Positions 55,783 through 64,000 of a stretch of 64,000 bases of DNA are shown here, piece after piece. The notes below the pieces were generated by a model. That model was not told where the DNA came from. It made no database searches and saw only the letters and a program-made list of their open reading frames with translations. The position numbers and the translations under genes are program-made. Origin of the DNA: Aplectana chamaeleonis (Eukaryota; Nematoda; Chromadorea; Rhabditida; Cosmocercidae); assembly GCA_029168955.1 (NCBI GenBank), contig JAPDOI010001158.1:124001-188000 (forward strand), written 5' to 3'. The first letter of the stretch is position 1, and every line of letters begins with the position of its first letter.

Positions 55783-58005
55783 TACAATACCACTCGTATG
55801 GTTGCGTCAACGTTCCCCCGTCGATGGCCTAACTTCCCAAAAATGCCGCATTTTTCACGTACTCTTGAACGAAATTTTTTTGACATTCTCGAGACTTTCA
55901 AAAATTGTATGTTTTGTAATCCTTATTTTACTTTTTCGTATTTGCTGTGCTTACCTTACTGACAAGCCTCGGATTAATTTCCCCATTTTCACCACAGAAT
56001 TTTACGCCCTTTCTAGAATTCCCAATTTTTCTGAGAATTTTCACTTCACCTTGTTGTCCCGCGGGACATTTAGCGCTCGGCCCTGCATGGGATTATCCCA
56101 GCATAAACCAGAATTTCGAGAAATAGTATGTTGAGTCTTGTGGCGCAGGAGAAAAGAAACTATTCGAAGTTTGTTAAATCTCCTCAATGCCACTGGCTAG
56201 ATCGGTAACGACAAAACTATGTTTTTTGGTTTTTAGAAATTAAAACACTGTGAGTCCAAACATTTATCAGAAGCGTTATTTTTGGCACTCAACATCAATC
56301 CATTTCCATTTTTTTTTCGCAAAATTACGGTAGGTTACTGCAGGTGAGTGACACTTTTCCGACCGTGACCTACTGGTCTTTTGGAAAGTGGAAACTGACC
56401 CCAAATTACCTTTCTAGACAACTGTTGGGCTTAAAATGTTCTACATACTTTAATCCAAAAAGAAAATTTGCTATTCACGACATGCATTAGGGAAATTCAA
56501 CAAACTTCATTTTTTTCTCATCACCACCCCCATCCCTCCCTGCAACACCCAACAGACCTTTTTCCAAAATTCCTGGGATCACTCGAAGAGGGAACTCCAT
56601 TTTCACCCATTGTGATTGTCATTTCGTTCATTTTTCTGTAGTCTACCTCTTTTTTATTAGTCTATAATTGATTTTCTAGTGCTGAAGGTGCAGATATTTG
56701 ACTTTCTATAAGATTTTCTTAGAAATTTCGCTTTTTCGCGGTGTAATTGGCCACCTAAGTAGGTTAAAAGTGTATCCATCTGGGCATGCTAATGCTGGAC
56801 AGCCACTGGGGACTATACATTGAACCCGAATCGAAAAACGGATATCTGAATAATTTTTAAAACGGTGGTCGCGGATGCCTGATTCATCCGAATGAATTCA
56901 AAATAAAAGCAATGCTATTCCGGTACTACTTTCTACCACTTCGTCTCCTTTTGAATGCACTCGAATATCCACACCAATCGTATTTAAGATGAATCGTAAA
57001 TACGTTTCTCGATTCGGGTCCAATGTATACTGGAGACCAAATTCGTAGTCGTATGGAAGGTCCGCGTTGTGCATACACTCCACGCCTGTTTGCGTAATGT
57101 CATTAAGCCTCTTTACGCGGATTTAGGTTTTCTGGCGAGACTTTACGATGCTCTCCACTCGATGAATAAAAATTCGATCACCTTAATGGGCACTTGTTAA
57201 CTCATTCAACTATTCGACTTCAAGTATTGTATTGAGATTCTTCATTTTTTAAGTTCTGTAAAAATTGGAAAATTTTAAAATGATATAAAAACAGCAGATT
57301 TTTTTTTCGAATGACCCTTGTGATTTTACAATATTTCTGACGAACAATTGGTTTTCTGCTTAGTCTTCAGTGTCAAATTGCTTTCTATGTTTCTATGTAT
57401 ATTATCTATGTAGTTTAGGGAAAGTTAATTCGATTGTGACCTCAAAGTTGCCCCCAGCAGCTGGAAATTGTTTTTGGCACCCGAGTAATTTCCGTGACAC
57501 TGCGGACTGCCCTTCGCGGTTGGCCATTAGTCTGTGGAAAAAGCTGGAATTGGCTGTCGCGATGACTCCGAACTTCTCTACAGCAGACCTAGCACTCTGA
57601 CATTAGGTAAATTTCCTGATTTTCTCATCAAATAGGGAAAACTCTCTCCAAAATACATGCATATTGATGTTCCAATCATCTCCACTCAGAATACAGTTAC
57701 AAATTGAGTTTTTTGCCAAAGTTCATTATAGTTCTCTTTTTCATTAACTTTGTAATGCTGTTCTTAACAATTTTTTTGTGTACTTGATCATTTTGGTTGT
57801 ACACAGCTCCTTTGTTCAACTAGTCCATCATTCATTAATAAGTGCGCAGGTAACACCAGTTGTCAAAGGCAGATCGATAGGATGTTCTTACAAGAACCGC
57901 TTCCTGTCCTCAACAAGAATAGGGCGTATTTGCCGCGAAAGGCCTGCTCATCGTCTTCTAAAGTCCGCCTGTTGTTCTCGTCTTGTCGCGTTGCGTTCTT
58001 CATTC
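55783..58005. other. Intergenic; one imperfect palindrome
   Basis: At 56803-57035 the phrases GACTATACATTGAACCCGAA and TTCGGGTCCAATGTATACTG are inverted about 200 bases apart. A 61-codon minus-strand frame inside this palindrome (56898-57083) looks protein-like in composition but matches no family I recognise. The rest is AT-rich and unexplained. Confidence 0.35.
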
Positions 58006-58738
58006 CTAGAGGCAGTGTTCTTGATGAAAAAGTTGCTCTTGTTCCGATCGAAACATAAGCATTGGGTCCTTGGTTAACCAGCCGACCCATTGGATCATCC
58101 CGCCCACGTCATGTAACAGTTGTCCAGCGTTCTCCAGAAGAACAGTTGCCGAATTTTTGAATATTCTTTGACGCGAAAGTTTTTAACAGCCTAGCATGTG
58201 CATTGTTCTATATTATTTTCAAAAAGTTTCCGTTACAAGAAACAGAAAACAAAATCATTTCCGATGTTAGGGGGTTTGACGCTTTGTCTGCAGTCTACGG
58301 AAACACACCGAGCAGGCGTAATTGAATTTTTTAGAGTTTCCTTTAATAAGATCTTCTCTGGTATTTGGTTGGGTAGTTTTCCCTATTAACCTTTACTTAG
58401 TATACTTAGTGCTTCTCTGGGCCAAACTCCGGTCCGCCATTGCGTCTCGACACGCTTTGCGGCCGCGCGCATTCACGTCGGAAGAGTTTCCAGCGCCGCA
58501 GCCGCCGATCTGTTGACTTTATGTGGGTTTAAGTAACTGTAAAGTAAACAAGATTGGAGAAAACTGTAAAAAAAGCCATATTGAGTCGGCTTTGGCACTG
58601 GAAACTCGACTGACTCCAGCGCGTGCGGCCGCAAAGCGTGTCGAGACGCAATTGCGGACCGGAATTTGGCCCAGATAAGCACAGTACTCAAAAACATCGA
58701 AAACTAGAGCACGGTTTTTATCGTGAATAGTGCTTCCA
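58006..58738. mobile_element. Diverged TTTAAA-type MITE containing a nested element
   Basis: The left end TAGAGGCAGTGTTCTTGATG and right end TATCGTGAATAGTGCTTCCA are diverged inverted repeats of the AAAGGCAGTGTTCACGAT type. The 58409-58682 element lies within it. Confidence 0.5.
58409..58682. mobile_element. MITE with GTGCTTCTCTGGGCC ends
   Basis: Inverted ends of about 65 bases: GTGCTTCTCTGGGCCAAACT, CGTCTCGACACGCTTTGCGG, mirrored to AAGTTTGG-type AATTTGGCCCAGATAAGCAC. The tips match 24420-24602. Confidence 0.82.
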
Positions 58739-58743
58739 ATACA

Positions 58744-58895
58744 GTTGGCACGGACAGCGCTGGCACTTTGCGTTCCTTACTGTGCGCTGGCGCAAACTCG
58801 ATGCACGTACTTTGTTACAACAATTGCGCACCGAGTTTACGCCTACGCATAATAAGTAACACAAAGTATCAGTAAGATCTGTGCCGACTTTATGT
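58744..58895. repeat. Foldback repeat
   Basis: GTTGGCACGGACAG and CTTTGCGTTCCTTACTGTGC with GGCGCAAACTCG (left) are mirrored by CGAGTTTACGCC, GTAACACAAAG and CTGTGCCGAC (right). Arms are about 60 bases with several mismatches. Confidence 0.65.
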
Positions 58896-60160
58896 ACGCA
58901 CTTGACAGCTATCCGCTTTCTATGGAACTCTTCTTATTCATTAGCTTCAAAGCCGGGACCGACTGGTCCGGCTGCACGCTGTGAAACACCAAGTGGTGTA
59001 TCCTACACTTCTTTGGTTCGGTGAGGTGTTTAAAAGTAATAAGTCGATATTATGCGAAAGAAACCTCTAGTGCCAGCCAATAAGCGGACAGAGGTGGAGA
59101 GCACGAGAAATTCTTACCGGGGCATAGGCAGATCTCTGCGTAATTTTTTGGCGACAGGCAGCCGACTGCCTTCTGCAGCCAGGCTATAGCACGCTGATAC
59201 ACACCGAAGTGGAAACCTACCAATGGCCGAAAGGAACAACCACATTTGAACCAACCAGTCATCGATGTTCCGATTTGCCCCGAGTACCGAGTTGCTCAGC
59301 CGGTTCGACTGGACGCGGTCACTCCGAAGATTCATACACTCGACAAGTTGTTGAGGTCGTGCTATAGACTGCTTTTCTTCCGAATTCACAGTCAAGTCGC
59401 GCCCAGAAAGGGTCAGACCGTGGCTGTGTGCGATTCAAACGCGGAAGCTCCAGGACTGCACGGGGGCGAAAGTCGGTTCAACAGACAACCATCCTGCTGA
59501 CGGTCCCCATTCGCCCGCGCCACGATTTTCCCGTTGTCTTCGGATCTCCGCAGCTGCGTGTCGTTTTTCTAACACTCTCGTGCACATTCATCACAGCATC
59601 CAGCTACAATTAGAATAGTATCTATCTAAGCAAATGAAGTGGAACCTCCTTTGGTCCAACGAGCGGTGTTAGTCCCTCCGTCGACTGCCTCGCCAAGAGG
59701 GATCCCGCTGTGAATCTCCCGCAGCGAGTCCGGACTGTGGAATTCTATTGCTTTCCATTGTGACTGGCATACCTACACTCCCTCTGAACACGCTGCTGGA
59801 TCTTATTGAACTCTGCTTTGCAATCTGATGAGAAAAAGTTCGAAAAAGTTCATTCTGTGTCATGTCCCTTTCTGCTAAGAATGGATTTTCGGATCTACAT
59901 TAAAAAAAACACTTTCGCCGTCTCTGCACTATTGACTCAGCTGCATATCTGCATGTGTACATGGTAAAATCGTAGTTTAGTTATTGATGAATCTGGTCGA
60001 ATATTCGACTTTTCGAACTCCGATCTGACTTTGACTTAGAGAGCGTACTGCAACGTCGCGCAGCGTTCGTGACGTCTCACTGGCGCCGTGCCGAAGGTTT
60101 GGGCGACAGCAGATTGAGCGATAATGCGCTGATATTTGTTCGCATTAAAATCCCGTATCA
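58896..60160. other. Intergenic, no gene recognised
   Basis: Several frames of 60-93 codons overlap in different frames near 59050-59500 without motifs. No repeat is clear. Confidence 0.3.
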
Positions 60161-60585
60161 GGCGCTATTCATACTCCTCAGCGCCGGCGCGTGACGTGGG
60201 GACGTAGCGTGCGAGAAGTGAGCCTTAACATTATGAAGCGAGCAAAATCTGTGCACGCGATTAGACGCTGCGGACACCTCAACAGCCTGCGCTGCGTCGT
60301 GTGCGCTCACGAGAAATGTGGTGATCGATAGGAGCACGCGATAGGCGCGCGGGCTGCTGAGTGGTCCTCTGCCATCTCTTTCGCGGCTACACCCACCATA
60401 TCAGAGGAAAGTATTGGATTAATAATGATAATGATAGAAACGTCGTTACGGCCATCGCCGCCATTCTAAAGCAGGCATCACGCGCGAGCTGCGCGGGCGA
60501 GTACTCAGGCCATTCATACTCCGATGCCACGCTCACTCATCACGCGTGTGACGCGTCTGCATTGAGAAGCATGAGTAGCTCTTTA
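60161..60585. mobile_element. MITE of the GGCGCTATTCATACT family, diverged
   Basis: The left end GGCGCTATTCATACTCCTCA matches 14381-14679. The right end (TGCATTGAGAAGCATGAGTAGCT) is its diverged inverse. Confidence 0.65.
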
Positions 60586-61046
60586 GATGTCCTTGACGCT
60601 GCTTTTTCAGTGTCGGGGTAGGCATTTTCAGTGCATTTTGATTCTAGCGAATATCCCATCTCACGATTACATTCGTATTTTGTACTTTTCTGTAGTCGAA
60701 TTTCAGAATAAAGTTGAGTTCTCGTCGGGCTTAGGTTTAGAGAACCTACCACAATGTCGCTCCGCTGGCACCACGTCGTACTATAGCTGCGCAGGAAGGT
60801 TGCCGGAGCCTGAAGCCATACTTTCTTGGCGGGCCGCGCGATGCAATATCCGCTACCAATATCGATTTCTTATCAGTACCTACTGCCGTCGCCGGAAATA
60901 TGGTTCCGGCCTTACGCCGGTTGGTAGTGTCACGATTTCAACATTTCTGCTTGGCAGTGCCTGCGGCGTCGTTGTAGGCTTTTGGAGCCCGGTAGTATTT
61001 TGATGTTCTCGGATGGAAGCGCCGGTCGAAATAACGTCACTGAAAA
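60586..61046. other. Intergenic, no gene recognised
   Basis: A 138-codon plus-strand frame (60587-61003) has low-complexity, repeat-derived content and no motif. Not called. Confidence 0.3.
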
Positions 61047-61513
61047 CCTTTCCGGGGGCGGCATGCATGAACGCTGCGAAGAAGATCAGTGAGCCGCTCC
61101 GCGTCCTCCGGGCGAAGCGTCGAGCCAGAGGTGACCTGAAAAGCATGCCGTCGACTTGACGTTGGGACGCAAACTCACTACACACAGCAAACCCTACGCC
61201 TAACAGCTGTTTTTTGATGTGGTCCTTATCTAGCACGGCTCTATTTCTGTGGAACTTAGGAGCGAAACGGGAAATTTATTCAAAAAATAATTAACTATAA
61301 GGAAGAAATCAAAAAAGATCAAAGTTAAGCACGATTAAAATTCAAAACAAAAACAGTTAGGCGGGGAGTTCACCGTGCGTGGTGAGCTTGCGTTCTTACA
61401 CAAAGGGGACGGCATGTTTTTCGGATCACCTCTGGCTCGACGCTTCGCACGGAGAACGCGGAGCGGCTCCCTGACCTCCTTCGCAGCGTCCATGCATGCC
61501 GCCCCGGGCTGGT
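61047..61513. mobile_element. Foldback element, 110-bp arms
   Basis: The left arm (GGGGGCGGCATGCATGAACG, GAGCCGCTCCGCGT, GAAGCGTCGAGCCAGAGGTG, GCATGCCGTC) is mirrored at 61397-61513. About 240 bases of AT-rich loop lie between. Confidence 0.8.
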
Positions 61514-62984
61514 CGCGGGAACATAGCAGAGGCCCGGCGGTAATCAGTGGACATAATCATGTAACTACGGGAGCTTACCGGGAGGGTTCAAAGTCTGCCC
61601 GGCGCATACATCGGTTGGCTCCTGTAATTTCACGACTACGGACGGCCACAGCTGGCTCGCCGGGCTAGTCGCGCCCCGATGTGGATACTCCGATAGAAAT
61701 GGAGAGGTTGTGAGGTGTTCCTGATGTCGGTCGGATCGCATGCAGTACTAGAGCAATGTTTCTATGCTAGGCTGAGCTCACAAGGGAAGTATGCAAATCG
61801 TATGCCGGATCTGCAAAACGAATAGTATTGCTAGTATCTCTTGGGCATATACAGTAAAACTGCGCAGTACCCCGTCAGGTTCAGAGAAGTTATAAGCCCA
61901 AAACGGTCGATTTTTGCGACTTTTGTACCTTTCAAAACGCGCATCAGTCTCTGAGAAAGCCGGAAACAGTAGTGGTGTTCAGCGCCAAAAACTACCACCT
62001 CGTGCGGAGTTCGGAATGAAGCCCATTTTTCAAACTTTGCGCAGACTGCTAGCGTTTTGGACTTATACGGATCTTCTGTTGGGCGGTATCTACTATTTAT
62101 ATCAACTAGGGGTTCTGGAAGCGCTTCAGAAAAATATTCCAGATTTGACTTAAAAATCTCCCAGAGTGGTTTCCGGGGTCACGAATCTGAGGTTTGTGTG
62201 TCGATTTTTCTAAGTTTTCGGCCTAACTCGCTCGAAGCTTCTCAACCGGGTAAATTTCGAGGGAAAAACTCGACTTTCGAGATTTCCGGATTTCTACGAT
62301 AGATATGCCTTAAAATCATTCTCTGAGGGTTATTTGAAATGCTTAGCACGAATTTGGAGTTCGTTTATCAGTTTTTCGCAGATTACGGTAGATTACGGTG
62401 GATATACGGTAGTTTAGTTAAAATCTCAGATTTTACTCAAAATTTGTATACGGGGGTTATTCGGGGTGGAGAATACGAATCTAACGCTAGTTTGTCGATT
62501 TTCATATTACTAAGGTGGGTTCTTACCCTTAAATGGCAAATTACCTACCGTAACCTACAGTAAACCTCAGAACTTCGACAAAAAGACCGTTTTCAGCACC
62601 CTAGGTTAGCCCTACTTACAAGTTTTCGGCCAAATCCGAGAAAATTGTTCGAAACCCTCTAGCTCGGAGCGGGATACTGCGCATTTTTACTACTGAGCTA
62701 CAAGAGATATTAACGATGCTAGTCGTTTTCGCGGATCGGACATACGCTTTGTATTCTTTCCTTGTCAGGACAATTGCGGTCGTATCGGCGGGTGGGTGTG
62801 GTTCAGCCCGCCATGAGCTCTCGGTCCAACCGGTGTTACTACCTGAGTTTTGATAATCCAATTTCTGAATATCATGAGATTGCGCGCTCTTCGAACACCC
62901 AACTTCTTGGTCGAATTCCCTACAGGGAGAACTTAGTGAAAAGCCCCTACGCCGACATTCCTGCTCACTTGCATGGTGACATGA
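61514..62984. repeat. Intergenic with a degraded copy of the AATAACCCC family
   Basis: From about 61880 to 62660 the order of phrases follows 16850-17420 and the inside of 3420-4481: GAAGTTATAAGC, TTCAGCGCCAAAAACTACC, CAAACTTTGCGCAGACTG, GATTACGGTAGATTACGGTG and TACCGTAACCTACAGTAA. No protein is encoded. Confidence 0.5.
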
Positions 62985-63228
62985 GTTTGTGGAATCTGCT
63001 CGAATGCGAAAGTCCGCCCACGCGGTTTGCGAGCGTGTTGATCGACCGTCGCGAAGGCATTTTCCTGACCTGTGAATAGATTATCAGGAGCATCAGATGA
63101 GTAGTGAATGATATTCCAGTCAGCTGACTTCAGCTGTAAAAAGACTGGTCGGGGAATTGCCTTTGCAATGGTCGCTCGACACGCACGTCGAACGGGTAGG
63201 CGGACAATTCCTTTCGGATCTATGTACC
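62985..63228. mobile_element. MITE of the GCGTGTCGA family, diverged
   Basis: The left part CGAAAGTCCGCCCACGCGGT...GCGTGTTGATCGACCGTCGC is mirrored by CGCTCGACACGCACGTCGAA...GGCGGACAATTCCTTTCGG. The interior is partly like that of 55540-55782 (ATCATTATTCACTA versus inverted GTAGTGAATGAT). Confidence 0.6.
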
Positions 63229-64000
63229 TTACTACGGAGTGACCAGACCTGCCTGCCAGAACTACGCATGAGGCCATGTTTTTCTGATCGACCCCCTTCC
63301 GGGCTTTTGTGAAAACTCCATTTTAGCTGAACGATAAGGTATTAAAAAAGTTAATTTATATAAAAAAAAATCAAAAAAAAATTTTTGTTCTCTTATGGTG
63401 GTTATTTGAGGCGCTGAACACGACTATGGGACACTTTTTCGATATATCGGTAGACTGATACTCTGGAAGCAACGATAGGATTTTTATGACTATTAGAGAG
63501 GTGGTCGATTAGAATTGCCTGGTTTCATAGGTAGTTCTGGCTCAGGTCTGGCCATTCCCTTGTTAGATGCTTGACAATTTTGCAGTCTTCGCAAGCTTTT
63601 CAATTCAAACATATGCATGCAACTGTTTCTGAGGGAGTTGTCAGAACGTCATTCAATTTTTTTCGCCCAAGCGAACTTTTCCACTTTGACTGTCATTTTT
63701 CACCCGTCAAAACGCGCAGCGCAGTTCTCTCTCTCTCTAGGGTCAAAAGTGGCTCCATTCTGTTGAAACCTGCCATTTTTCGCTGACAAATGACGTGCAC
63801 AAATGTAGAGTGGGTCGGTTTTTGTTCTCCTCATTCTGAAGGCCATCCAGCCGTCCGTTCACTCAAAAGTGATAGTTTTCTCTCATCCTTGTCGACATTT
63901 CAGAAATTCGCCCAGCTCTCTATGGGAATTGGTTGGGTTCGTCTCACGTCTGATGGAGAACAATTCGTTTTTGCATTTCTATGACGCACTGAAGGTCATC
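63229..64000. other. Intergenic, no gene recognised
   Basis: Short frames near the right edge (63571-63984) are unsupported. A gene could begin beyond the window. Confidence 0.3.

Noticed and set aside
56898..57083. 61-codon minus-strand frame with protein-like composition
   Set aside because: It is within an imperfect palindrome, short, unflanked by clear splice sites and matches nothing I recognise.

Overview
The window is eukaryotic, repeat-dense and almost gene-free. I think it is most likely from a nematode, with moderate confidence. The reasons are a decayed mariner (DD34D) transposase, very many short palindromic elements bounded by TTTAAAGG-type ends (a class I recall from Caenorhabditis as palindromic TTTAAA repeats), tRNA-like sequences with pol III promoter boxes, and no operons, Shine-Dalgarno sites or long bacterial-type ORFs. 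No spliced leader or other diagnostic nematode gene was seen, so the taxon is an inference.

The only gene I regard as intact and real is on the minus strand at 34886-35317. It is a single-exon, 143-residue, highly divergent histone H4-like protein: an H4 histone fold (residues about 72-140) behind a long, non-canonical basic tail. It has a TATA box (35388-35396) and AATAAA signals downstream, but no replication-dependent histone stem-loop that I can see. Histone H4 is among the least variable proteins known, so an H4 with only about half of its core residues conserved is the most interesting item here.

That gene sits in the 5.6-kb spacer of a large imperfect inverted duplication (arms 28931-31188 and 36825-39053). 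The arms and spacer carry four copies of a TATA-bearing unit (two in each orientation), nested MITEs, GC-rich tandem repeats and long hairpins.

Layout: 1-9 kb, palindromic MITEs, a 1.06-kb element with long terminal inverted repeats, and an array of TTACATGTAA motifs. 8.9-9.2 kb, a tRNA-like SINE. 11.0-12.0 kb, a piggyBac-type non-autonomous element with TTAA duplications. 14-25 kb, a dense MITE field including PIF/Harbinger-like, Tc1-like and TTAA-type elements, plus a tRNA-like sequence. 26-28 kb, foldbacks and direct repeats. 28.9-39.1 kb, the inverted duplication with the H4-like gene. 39.4-39.9 kb, a 21-bp minisatellite. 41.3-44.1 kb, a candidate element with a diverged 150-173 bp tandem array, matched by an inverted copy at 54.2-55.1 kb. 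46.0-47.1 kb, the dead mariner. 48-64 kb, more MITEs and dispersed repeats.

Apart from the histone-like gene and the mariner remnant I found no protein-coding sequence I would defend. The other open frames lie inside palindromes, minisatellites or low-complexity AT-rich sequence. A real gene with many short exons could have been missed.
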